Source: Pochonia chlamydosporia 170 (Eukaryota > Ascomycota > Sordariomycetes > Hypocreales > Clavicipitaceae). Taken from it: a stretch of 64,000 bases of DNA. The stretch lies in contig NW_019154047.1 in assembly GCF_001653235.2 (NCBI RefSeq), positions 310,001 through 374,000 of the forward strand, in the 5' to 3' direction. A program made the translations under genes and the position numbers. The notes below the pieces were generated by a model. The model searched no databases and was not told where the DNA came from. It saw only the letters and a list, made by a program, of their open reading frames with translations. This document shows, piece after piece, positions 21,304 to 32,539 of this stretch. How positions within the stretch are numbered: position 1 is the first letter of the stretch; each line of letters begins with the position of its first letter.

Positions 21304-23130
21304 CCAAACTCAATCAACCAAAACACATTTTGAGGTGCAATTCCCCGACACATGTTTCGGGTAACCAAACTGTGGTGCAAGGTTAGGAGACCGAGTGGTA
21401 CCTATGCAGAGTAGACGAATAACGAACAGACACGAAGAGAATCGGGAGGGGAACATGCGACTACATTAGCCGTAGCCTCGCGACACCTGTTTGCCTCAAT
21501 CTTATGTCTAAGCCATGAAGACTTTCTTAAAGTTGGAAAGGCTTTGTCTGTCGCGGTGTCGGCATGCTATGAGAATGAGAAGGGTGTGAAGGTGGCAGCC
21601 CACACCCGAAACTATTTTGTCTAGCAGCGCTACATTCCATGCGATGCGTTGCCTCTGCCAAATATTCATGACCGATGATGTTCAATTGACGTCGTATTAC
21701 TGGGATTGTTGTTTTGTAGAAATGTTGACTTTGAGTTGGTCTTCAGCGCCGGCAGTCCCCTCATGGGCTCCCTCTGCAGGCTACAATCACTCATTTGGGT
21801 CTGCGTCCTGGTCATCGACTGGCCAACTGTCAACATTGCTGGCAGTTGGAGCTGCATCCAATGTCGCAACACGCTGCTTGGAGCGACCATGCCTCTGTGC
21901 ATCTGGTCAGTCTCTGCTTCTCAATGGCTACTGATGTCGTACCTACCGACGACTCGCAGTTTGAGCACTGGCTTCCCTCAGGATAGAGATTTATCCTGCC
22001 GAGGCATTTGGGGCAACGGCACCAGTCCATAGGCTGGCAATCGTCCATAGGAGATGTACTGTTCGTCGCCTCTCCGCTTGTCTGTATGGCGCGTCCCTGT
22101 TTGGGGATGCATTCCCCGTGTACGGCGACTAAATGACCGCGCAAGCGATCAACACAAGAAAATGGGACTGAGTTACGATCGCAAAGTTCGTAGTCGCAGA
22201 AAAAAGTACCACTCCGATTGTTGAGGTGGACTCGTCGATAATGACGACGGAGCGCGTGGTCCTTGTCGAATAGCTTCGCAGTACAGCCTGATACAGGCAG
22301 ACCAATGAAGTCTCACTTCTGGGTTGAGCTCTGAAGATAGTATTAGCCTGACCAGTTCAACAGAACAGATTACTGGCGGATGAAGAAACTTGCGTCGCAC
22401 TGCGATGACTCGCCTCCTGGGGTTTGTAGTATTCAGTATCCATGGCAGCATGTCTTCGGTGTATGTGACGGATAAGCTTTTTGTACTGCAGCTGTACGTT
22501 TGCCAAACTCGGAGAAGAAGGCTATGCAACCACTGGGATGGCTCATGGTTGGTACCGGGTAGCAAGATGCAAGCCAGAGCTCTCACTTTGTGAAATGAAA
22601 TCCAGATTGAAACAAAGTTTGGGCCCCAAATGTTGGGTCCGTGTTTGTAATCCACAACATTATATGCCTGAATGCTTCCGAGCGCCAGTGGTTGGACAAA
22701 ATATCACAGAACAGTCCATAGACGCTTACTGAATTGTTCATACGATCGTCGGCCCAAATGTCAACTTTCGGTTGTCAGAGAAGACACTAGCCATAAAGAA
22801 GCCATTGGTTGTGAGCCCGTATTATCTGGGATGATCTGAGCCTCTAGAACAACTGGTAGATGTGACCTGGCGCGTCGAACTTGCCCCCCGCCCTGTACAC
22901 CCATACACCGTAATCCTCATTCCAATGTCAATTGTGGTCGATTTTCTCTAGAGTAAAGTGGAATTGAACTTGGGTAGCCGCTTCGGGTATTTTGCCAGTA
23001 TCATTCGTGTGAGTGATGTGGCGGGTCGGTTGTTTAGCTGCTGTCTCCCGCGCCAGCCCCATTGTCAATATTACTCCCCATCCTTCCTAAAGTCTCTTCT
23101 ACCAGCATAACCACAATCACAGTCCCTTAG
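21304..23130. other. gene-poor stretch
   Basis: No gene is supported. On the minus strand at 21830-22144 a 104-aa ORF has a CxC-x2-C ... CxxC pattern (WCRCPKC, CSNC) like a zinc ribbon. It stands alone without further conserved sequence. Confidence 0.35.
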
Positions 23131-24368
23131 TTGTTATATCTTCACCGTTACTGCCAGGGACGTTCTTTCCATACCTCTGTGTTATTTCAGTTGTTGTCGT
23201 TTGCCATAACCGGCATCGCTCCTACACCTTGCTCTGAGATCCATCAACTCGCTAACCAAGCACGGGGACGAGTCTCACATCCAAGTGTGAACAGTCCTCC
23301 CATCCCGAGTAATGGTATGTGCAGAACCTCCGCCGCACAGCCACGCCTTTATTGCAATCGACATCTTCGAACCAACTTCCGACAGTATCACTACCCTGCT
23401 CCCGCAAACGCACCCCTTCGCACTCCTCACGACCCTAACGCGACCATGAACGGGCCTCAGTCCTACAACCATCGCAGTCGGGCACACGACCTGTTGTTCT
23501 TCTCAATAGCGCAAACCTCATATCCTCCCAATCAAAGTTATGGTATTTCGGCACACATGATGCCTGGAACAACCAGGACCGCGTCCCACTCACAGCCCAT
23601 TGTTCCAGCTTCGAGTGCTAGATATGACTCCCCAACCCTACATCCTATGCCTCCTAATGGTCTCACGGGTCAACCTGGCGTTACCCCTCCATGTGGCTCT
23701 GCATCGGTAATGCTTCCAAACCGTGTTGTATATAATGGAGCACTGCCTCCTCGAGTTGTCGGATCTCAAGGTCGCCGTGGAAGCTTGCTTTGCAATGCTG
23801 GTCGACCTGTGGTTCCAGCTGCTGGTGAAAAATACAACGCCGTTCAAACTAAGGATGCTGATGGCAAGTACCCTTGCCCACACTGCGCCAAGTCCTACCT
23901 TTCACGCCAAGCACTTGAAGCGCCGCCTGCTATGCCGTAGGTCCTCCCCAGTCTTCCCTAGCCCGCAGTTGGTCACTTTGTGCTATGTCTTCTACCGAGG
24001 TGATGCACACCAACTAATTTCCTATATAGATACCGGCGACCGCCTTTACCTGTGCATGCTTTGCGGCGATGCCTTCTCTAGAAGTGATGTTTTAAAACGT
24101 CACTTCCAAAAGTGCTCTGTTCGCCGTGGCAACCCAACTGGATTGGACCACTTGTGCCGTCCTCAAGCTCAAAATTAAGAATCGTGCCCAGGCTGAGAAG
24201 ACCTGTGGTCTCAGCAACGAGAAAGCCAGGGACCAAACCAATGAATTGAACAATATTCCCTCCGACGTCGCGGCTTATCCTATTGACACATCTCCCGTCT
24301 CCCACGGCATGAACAAGGTTGGTGACGGGAGCCGTGGCCCCTTTTTGCCGGCGATAAGCAAGGCTTAA
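23131..24368 (+). pseudogene. C2H2 zinc-finger transcription factor, frameshifted
   Basis: The N-terminal 250 residues are Pro/Ser/Asn-rich, as in many fungal regulators. The first finger begins KYPCPHCAKSYL at about 23865. One extra T at 23899-23902 then throws the frame, and HAKHLKRRLLC continues in the next frame, with the first zinc-ligand His replaced by Arg (KRR for KRH). A 93-nt intron (23937-24029, ATATAG acceptor) leads to an intact second finger, LYLCMLCGDAFSRSDVLKRH, and the conserved tail RRGNPTG. A further shift near 24165 moves the reading to a polar C-terminus ending at 24368. Two frameshifts and a lost ligand mean no functional factor. The retained intron argues against a retrocopy. 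Confidence 0.65.
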
Positions 24369-25718
24369 ATAACCTGGCCCCTGACATGGGACGCCTCAGT
24401 CCTATGGGCTCATGTTTCTAACTCCATAGATAACGGGCACATGCTCAGCGATGGCATGCTTCAGGTCAAGAATGGGATGTTGTGTATGGCGGACCTAGGG
24501 TAAAGGAACAGTTCAGGCGCGGTTGGTTTCGTCAGCCCCTCTGTGATCTCTTTCAACCTCCGAGTTGAGGACAGTCCCAGATCGAAAGAGTCTTACGTCG
24601 ATGTTGTTCTCGGCCGCGAACATGAACAACTCCGCATCTATTGACGGAACGGGTTGCTCAATCTAACGATTAGCCATATGGTATGAGCCTCCGCTGTCAG
24701 ACACGATATGACACTTGTTGCTACTGTGGAGAGTGGGCCAACTGCAAGTTTCCCCTCAGTGTGTTTTTGTTTAAGTCTGGAATGACATAACGATTAGCAG
24801 TTTGGTCTTGTATGAACTTATCAATTGTCTGCCATCCTTCAACAGAGATCTATCTCGGATTCATTCACCTACACGTCGCTTCCTTCGAGTAATTGGGCCA
24901 GTAACTACTTGCAACAGTGCGGAAATAAGCACATGTGCATGACTTAAAGGGAATATCGGCACGCCTGTCGGGGATATTAAGAAAGAAACCGCTATCGTTA
25001 AAGGATTTGGCAGGCATCGAGGACAGCCTGTGTTATACCACAGGTGGACCTGTCTAGAAGTGGACTGTTCTCAGCGCTACAAGAGAACTGGAGCTAGAAC
25101 GCCAGATGTCCGATTCTCCTGGACCATAGTGATCATTATCGTCTGTTGTTACGTGGTCAGGTGCATTATCCTTTCGTGTCGTAGTCAGGCGGATCAGACG
25201 TTTTGGTAAACGTTCAACATAACCGTATGAGAGCGGAGCCTCAGTTCGAGACTCCAAGTCCAGAATAGGTGACAAAAGTAAGTATATCGCAGGTTCCAAA
25301 CCATGTTTAAACTCACAGTTTCTCAAAGTAAATTGCTTTGGCTGGAATTCCTTTGACATGACGGGGACCGATCACAGGCTACCTGTTTGTCAATTTTGCC
25401 TCTAATTGACTTGCTAGTTGCAATCGTGTAGCGAGCCGCCTTCGTGCCATGCAGCAACAATCTCTCCGCTATGGTCGTCAATGAGGTCTGATTGCGTTGT
25501 GCCTCCCTCCCTTCTCCTCCCTTTTTTGTTTTTGTCCTTTTACTCTAGTTATATGTATTAATATAACCAACTAACTAGTTTGTGTTAGGATTATTATTAC
25601 CATCGCATCATTTTACAGTAAGTTGCAACTTCGTATTCCTCGAACATACTGAATTGTTTATACAGTACAACTTATCAAACCCTATAATTTAACACAAGGC
25701 TATCTATTTGTCCATGGT
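24369..25718. other. gene-free stretch, locally AT-rich
   Basis: No recognisable coding sequence. Around 25540-25700 the sequence is AT-rich. A 101-aa minus ORF at 25054-25359 has no motif. Confidence 0.35.
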
Positions 25719-28150
25719 TCATCTCATCGCCATAGGAAGTTGACTCATAACCTCAGCAGCCACATTTAAGGACAAATCCACGAGTATTGAGTTGTCAACG
25801 TTTTGTTTCCACGAAACGGTAGCCAAGCTATCTGCACCCAATCCCACCTTTGCAACCAACTCGACAGTGAGTAGCAATCGCGGCTTGAACAATATCCTTG
25901 AGCACCCAAGCGAAGTGAATACCAGCGAGTTCAGTACAGAATTCGAAAATTGGCACACTTCCCCAAGCATGGCAATCTGAACGCTGCCACACATCATTCT
26001 CCTCCCATGTAGACATGTTGTTTGCGAGTATCTAGTGCCACGGGTTCCAAACACGACTGCAGTACTCTTCGTATGCCATATAGCCTGCAATGGTAAAGGC
26101 TAGAAGAACATAAAATTGCACCATGTAGGAGCATTTGGAGAATCTGGCATCGGCAAAGGCTGCCAAGACGTCGGGTGGCATCTTCCACCCTAGCTGCTCC
26201 GCACAGAGCAGCAAATGCTTGACAAGAGAAAAGGCCATATCGTCTGCGATATCGGGGGTAGAATCTGTGAAAGAGGAACCGTCGAAGCAATGTTGTCGTA
26301 CTGCGGCGACAACTGCTGCGGTACGAGGCTTGTACTCGTCTGCGTAACCAGGGCGGCCGACGTCACATACGAGTTTGGCGGCTGCATTCAGGACGTAGGC
26401 ATACAGCATACTGAAATAGGTGTGTCAATTGGACTTTCGACCCGAGGTTGGCACGCCTTTGTCTGGATGGGAATCTGTCGCCTCCCAACTTATAACCCAA
26501 TCAACGTACTGCAAGACATCTTCAGGCAAGCCGCTGACCAAGCCAAATTCGTCTATGTGGGAGTCGAAAAAGTGCAATACGTCGTCGATTCGCGGCAGAA
26601 ATGAACGCGCAAATTGAGAATCACCAAAGTACAAGTGGTGGTCGCAAACTTGAAGAATCCACAGCAGCGAAAATCCAGCAACGATCTGTGGGACGTGGGA
26701 TGGAAATCGGGATTGCGGAAGACCTTCAAATATCACTGACGCTGCAAAGTTGGAAATGGCTTGCCTCATCAATCGATCATCTCCAGAGAGCAGGTAGTGA
26801 AGCATCGCGACAACACGAGAGTCGCCGGAATATCTAGTTTAGCTCGGGGTCAGGATCAGCTACTTTGAAAGTGAAGTAAAACTAGACCCTGAAAGGCAAG
26901 GCATACTGTAGTTGTTCGTAGAATGGACAATCAGAGTAACCATCATACATGCAATTTCGCATGGTTCTGATGGACACGTTCCAGACTTTCTGGTTCTCTG
27001 GCATGGCAGGCTCACATCAAGATGCCTTGATGTTCAGCGGATAATTGACTTGAGTGGCCGCAAAGGATTGCAACTCGACCGGCTGAGGCCCTATGGCGAT
27101 TTGCAGTCGAATAACACGAAATGTCCTGAACCAGAATGGCTCGTAAATGACACTTGAATCTGGTTCAAGACTCAAGTGTACCTCATCAAACGGACCAATA
27201 ATTCGCCCATTTATTGCGTCCAAGCGATCAGCTTTGGTACGGAAGAATGGGTATGCATGTGTTTCTAGCTCGTATCCCTCCGAGTACTGAATCTTGAACT
27301 TTACATATGATTGTTCCTTGCACAATACGATCCATTGTATGAAAGCTGTTGAGTGGCTCTCAGCTTGAGTCTCGAGCACGTGTGAAGGACTTCTGAGAGC
27401 AAGGATAGAGGAGCCTTTCTTAGCAGAAATGCCACCCAATTGTCTTCCGTCATGGTACTATTACAGAATTTAATGGTGTCGATTGCAACTGGGCTTGATT
27501 CAGGCATCGGGATTTGCCGAGATCTCGAGCGCCAAGGAGACAACTCCCCGTTGAGCGTCTTGATACTGTAACGCACCGGTGTGACTTGTTGATTGGGGAC
27601 GGATGCCGAGGTAACACGCTCGTTGATCTGATAATTTTCTTCTTTAGAAAGGTAGTTCGGGCCCAGGTGACATGGAATACGTTTACATGTAAGAAAACAT
27701 CGTCAATTAACCCTGTCGGAAACGAGACTCTCTGGTCTACATCAGCAGTCCACCCTGGCTGTGCGGAATCCAGAATAATCTCGTCGCCACACGCTTAAAT
27801 CACACCGATAACTGCCAATCCAGGGAAATGCGTCCTATGGAAGGGAATGGCACAACGAGAGGCAGAAAAGTATCGCAACACTATGAACTCGATGCGATTC
27901 TTGCCCTCCTTGAGACATGAAGCAACCCCGACGGTGTCATAATACCAAATAAGAGGGCTGCTGCGTGCCGGCCCAAGGGCCAACCGGACCCCATTAACAT
28001 AAAGCTGATACCGAGTGTCTGCTAGCAATGGACAAATGCTTGAGAAGGGCAATGGCGAAGATCAAACTCGCGTGCGAATCTTACAATTCGACCGGCCGTG
28101 CGTTGAGAGGAGGAGTCAATCCAGTTCGGCGGCATACCTGTTGGCTTGAA
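25719..28150 (-). pseudogene. GH78-like alpha-L-rhamnosidase (six-hairpin glycosidase), multiply disrupted
   Basis: Pieces in order on the minus strand rebuild a family member. They are WIDSSSQRTAGRIVRFAREF (about 28130), ADTRYQLYVNGVRLALGPAR with LKEGKNRIEF (28020-27850), SFPTGLIDDVFLHVN (about 27730), IKTLNGELSPWRSRSRQIPM (27570), a long stretch with YPFFRTKADRLD and VELQSFAATQVNYPL (27439-27017), and the catalytic barrel region with HYLLSGDDRLMRQAI, HHLYFGDSQFARSFLPRID, DVLQYVDWV, FTDSTPDIADDMA and [14 protein letters not shown] (26805-25950). Breaks include a one-base loss at about 28035 (VHC then stop instead of continuing to LLADTRY), an in-frame TGA after GRKSN at about 26425 (consistent with CGA to TGA), paired shifts near 26230 and 26170, and a TAG after SRVWNPWH. 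The enzyme would release rhamnose from plant glycans; this copy is dead. Confidence 0.75.
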
Positions 28151-30109
28151 GCTCATTGACGATCTTGACAAATAAAAATGTCCATGACTGGCGGCTCGTT
28201 CAGCATTGATGACCTGTTCCCGAACCTCCTGCTCCTCCCTGTATACCATAGTAAAGGCTTCACCGACGACGATGTGAGTGTCGATTGCACTGCTGCATAG
28301 CAAAGGACAATTATGTCGCGTTTCTTTTGATGAAATAGTGGCACCTGCAAGATACCCCGACAGTAATTTTATCTTTTCCACGCAATGTCGCATGGCCCAC
28401 ACGGCTGGTCAAAACTCGGTGCATTTCACACCGAGCCTCGTTTTGGCGTAGCGGTCGATACCTCTGTCGCGACACAAAGAATCCGGCATGTCTGGTTTTA
28501 GCAAGAGAGGGCTAAAAGCCGGAGCAGGGCCATGTAAATTGCCGATAATTGTCGTGGGGGCCGTACTACTTCAATTGCCGCATCCCGCCTCGGTCATCAC
28601 AAGAACAGCAAAGCCAAATAATATTTCCCGCGCAACCTTGGAGTAGTTACCAAGGAAGGAAGTTTGGAAAGTCGAGCCGAAAATCTGTGATGTTTCGCGA
28701 ATAATTATGGCGAAGCTTGAGTTGGCTTCACTGAGTCTCAATGACCGTGTCCGATAGTGCTTCTCCCGTTTGGAGTGACTACTTAAAACCTGGTTGGCCA
28801 TTCATGGCGACTAATAGAGGGAGGGAGTCGTCCTCATAGGTGCCTAAACGAAGCGTGCTATCAACTCCACATCGCCACAATCCTTTCTTTTCAAGCCTTT
28901 CCGCACTGATGATGTTCGTGTAGAATCTGGGCACATAGGCAACATCAAGAAGGACAAGAGCGGTCTTGTTTCTTCAGTCTTCGCCATCTAGAACGTTTTC
29001 CATCCTCCGAGTGCCTCTCGCTTCAACTTTCAGGGAACCGGACCAAAGTCTTTCGTGGTAGCCGTGTCTGTTCCTGGTACGCGGGAGGTATGATTTTCCA
29101 TGTTCAATTTAAAACATTTAGCGCCGTTGTAAATCCACACTCTCCCGCTAATTCTGCCAGACAAACATATAAAAGTGGGTTCGATCGACACATTGCCGAC
29201 ATGGCGTCTTTCTAAATATCGGAGACGGGGCTAATGCAGGTTGCTGACACCCCCCGTGCATGTGAGCCACTACCAAAAAAGGCAAAGAGTAGAAGTATTC
29301 ACCTTGCTTCGTACGCCGAGTGCGAAGACCGTCTTTCTTACCGTCACTACCGTCGAGTTGTAGGTTGATAGCGCGGAGCATTGCATGTAGAATGTAGAAT
29401 GGGTAGACTGCTGCCTCCCAAAGAGAGAGCTCTCCGTCTTCATAGATGAGTTGGCCGGGAACCGAAAAGTGATCATTCATGACCCCAGTACAACCGCCCC
29501 ACTGTTCGGCTCGGATCCCCAAGCAGTGGTGTGGTTGGCGGCTATGCGGAAGGCTTTCCCGGATGGCATCCGCCCCTTGTCTTGAAAGCCCCCCCCCTTC
29601 TTCCCCCTTTTTTTAAAAAAAAAAATCCCTAAGTTAGTCACTTGAATGCCCCTGCACAAATCGCCCACACTAGATATGGTGTGGTGGTCTACAGACTCGG
29701 ACAGGCAAATGGAAAACTGAGGTGCATTTCGAGGAGCTTGCTTCAGTAGTGAGGAGCACTTTCAGATAGTCTCGCGCATCCTTTAATCGACGTTGTTGCT
29801 TTCAGTTGGGAATTCCCTGCGCTTGTGGATCCATGCATGGGCCAGCTTTCTGCTTCGACTTGGGAAACTAGCGTTCTTGAAAGCCGGTCACCATCTGCCA
29901 GACCATCTCTGAATGCCATTTCTAGACGATCCTACGGCTGGCTCACACGGAACATGGCTCCCTCCTACCCCACCTTCCTTTATCATCGTATTTTCTTGCC
30001 ATTCGGCCGCTAAGACAACAGACTAAATTACACCAATTTGCTTAACATTACACGTAAATCTCCTCCAGCTTGACCAATTCCCTGCATTGCCTACCCCAGT
30101 AATACATGA
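28151..30109. other. gene-free stretch
   Basis: Short unrecognised ORFs only. It contains the homopolymer tract listed separately, and may include the promoter of the dead rhamnosidase gene. Confidence 0.35.
29589..29625. repeat. homopolymer blocks (poly-C, poly-T, poly-A)
   Basis: Runs of C, then T, then A follow one another directly. The A run could be the tail of a retroposed sequence on the plus strand or a T-rich tract on the other. Assembly accuracy is doubtful in such runs. Confidence 0.6.
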
Positions 30110-31060
30110 GCAGCAGTCCCCCGTGACATCACGGATGCAGCCGACCAGCTCGTCGACGAACAAGTCGCCGTGTACAACGCCAAACTCGAGGCGTTTCGAA
30201 CCTTTTGCGCACACTTTAACGAGGCAGCCAAGTGATTCACTACCGGACCAGAACGCGGCTTTGAAAAGCACTTCTCGAGCAGCTTCCTCGAATTTCTGAA
30301 AACGCTGACCAGCTACACTTCTGAACCTACCTATAGCAACAACGTCGCCAACGCGACTGCCTCTCCAACTCGCTACTCCCCATACAGCAACACAAACCTT
30401 ATGCCACCCATCGCCAAAGGCAACCACCAGTGCCTACCCTAAACAACATCAGCTACGCCACCCGCGCTCACGTCTCCAGTAAGACACGCATTGAACTCAA
30501 CGGAATTCTGCAAGTCCCCCAAGTGAACGCTGGAGGGCAATCCATAGACAAAGCTGCGCGGGATTTACTAGTAGAACGCCAAGCTGAATGGGCTGAAGAC
30601 ATCGGCGCGACCACCGTGGAGACTTGCCAGAAGTGGTATACTTACGCCGTACATAACTGCCCTCATATTCTTACCGACCTCTATGGAAACGAACTGAACT
30701 ACGACGTGGCCGTCCGTGACGAAATAAGCAACCAGACGGAACTCGCGCCGGTTAGCTTTCGAGTCTTTCGCCACGACAATGAACAACTCCCCTACAAGAC
30801 AATCATCGTTTCCTTCCTTGAGCCAGCAAGACGAACTTGGAGCCTGTTCGGCACTAGTCGACTAGTTAGACTCATTTAAAGCCTCCAGAGCATTGCGAGA
30901 ACTGCTGTGATTGCCACACACAACATGCATGCAAAAGACAAACACGATGCAAGCGCTGCGGAAAGACGAACCACTCTAGCGATGGTTGTACGGCCCCTGA
31001 AATGTGTGCCAACTGCCTCGGACACAAGCCGTGGACTTTGTGGATGTAGGGAGGTTCAGA
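30110..31060 (+). mobile_element. remnant of a Tad-clade LINE: ORF1 (gag-like) with zinc knuckles
   Basis: Translation gives a gag-type region AKLEAFRTFCAHFNEAAK, a stop, then a continuing frame ending EFLKTLTSYTSEPTYSN. Next is a 150-aa ORF at 30430-30879 with EWAEDIGATTVETCQKWYTY, LTDLYGNELN, VRDEISNQTEL and the end motif TWSLFGTSRLVRLI typical of Tad1-like ORF1 proteins. In another frame at about 30900-31020 there are CCHC-like knuckles (CCDCHTQHACKRQ, CKRCGKTNHSSDGC, CANCLGH). No endonuclease or reverse transcriptase follows, so ORF2 is missing. Several frame breaks show it is dead. The 3' end abuts the RGS remnant. Confidence 0.65.
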
Positions 31061-31068
31061 AGTTGGTC

Positions 31069-31398
31069 TCAGACGGGCGAGGGCATATTGACTTCGCAAG
31101 GAGCCCGCGGAACGATGTATACTCGCATCAGCTTCTCCCACCAGCCGCAGAATTGCTCAGTGCTCTGAGGTGAAGGCGAATTCTCAGCGGCGTACCGCCC
31201 TGAGTCATGAGTAAACTCCAGCGTTTCCATGCAGTGGTTTTGTGAGAGCCAGAACATAAAGGCGTCCAACGTCCCAAGGGAAGAGGCACGGTTGAGCAAA
31301 TTTCGATGAGTGTCGGAGCTATGGAAGCCATGGTGTATTGAGTTAGGATTGCAAGAAGAACATGCGTGAATAACACGAACACTTTTGGTACTTGGCAT
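31069..31398 (-). pseudogene. RGS-domain protein remnant
   Basis: The minus frame reads LGTLDAFMFWLSQNHCMETL, then EFTHDSGRY, then WWEKLMRVYI and PCEVNMPSPV. This is the core of a fungal RGS domain (FxAYLSQNHCLETLEFT ... W..L...YI....REVNLP). Such proteins accelerate GTP hydrolysis by G-alpha subunits. After PSPV there is TGA where the family has Arg, and DQLL follows in frame, so CGA to TGA is the likely change. The rest of the gene is not recognisable on either side. The LINE remnant lies immediately beyond. The fragment is short, so this is probably a relic of a truncated gene. Confidence 0.55.
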
Positions 31399-32512
31399 TT
31401 AGATCTTTTGAACTAAAGATGAAGCCTAATTGCCGCATACGAAAGCGTTCCGCACAAATTCGACATATCACCCAGCGTACGTTCGACGCCATTGCTGGGC
31501 AGTTAACAAACTGTACCCTATGCTGCCCTTCAAAGACAGGTCGCCCCAACCGTGACTTAGACTTGAATTCAACGTCACAATATGGAATCACCCAAGAAAA
31601 TTTGTACTACATACCAGGAGGCCCATAACGTCTTTAGCATTTCCCTGTCTTTCTCTGGATTGTGATGCCGGGGGGGAGCCGCGCTTCAGCAAGGGAGAAG
31701 GAGTTACTCAGACTATTATTTTGACGCTATTCTACACAGAGTTTTGAAACGGCGGCTTCTGTTCTGTCTGGGAACGGCATCTGGTGACAAGACATGGACT
31801 CAGAATCCGTCGCCGGTGAGTGAACAGACAATTTTCATCACGACGGTACTCTTTCCGGTACCGCAAGCCACGAGAGTTGGGAATCAAGACACACAAGTAA
31901 TGACAACTAGCGCCAGCGCCATTGTGCTCATCTCCCTCCCTGATTGACGAATATTTCGCCACATGTGGTATTGTGGCGCTCTGCTGCGCGCCACGGACGC
32001 AACTGCAACATTGAAACTGAAAGAATGAATGAATTTAGCTCTATCGTCCGGTGTTCGTTGTTGGGAGATCCGGGAGACGGGGGTCTTTGGGCGTTGGGTG
32101 AAAAGTGCCTACACTTGCTCAAAGTTGTTGTCGTTGCCGGCCAGCCTAACAGAGTACAGATGACGTCTCGTCTTGCTTCTCGGGATCTGGATCAGATGCT
32201 GCATCTTTGAACGTTACAGCGAGTGAAACGAGTGCGTGATTCTGTTAACTAAAGACGTCACCGCGGTAGGCGATATATAGAACGTGTAGGATAGACGCCG
32301 CAAGTGATGTGTCGTCATGTTCCGCCATTTTGCCTGCTTCCGTGCCTAAAGATACTGTAAGCACGGCGTAAGCCGAACGATCTCTTACAACGACAGCAGG
32401 TAACTGGACCCTCACGCATCCAGTAATATCCACTCCGGCGGCAAAAACACATATCTGTTGCAATTAAACCTGCTTCTTTTCGATTCTGGCTGAGAACTCT
32501 CGCACCTATATA

Positions 32513-32539
32513 CCTAGTGGCACGACCCGTGCCACTAGG
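32513..32539. repeat. perfect 12-bp inverted repeat with 3-nt spacer
   Basis: CCTAGTGGCACG-ACC-CGTGCCACTAGG. It could form a hairpin or bind a dimeric regulator, or be a footprint of an excised element. No adjacent gene is recognised. Confidence 0.7.

Noticed and set aside
22173..22655. 160-aa minus-strand ORF
   Set aside because: Mixed composition, no motif, no splice-compatible neighbours.
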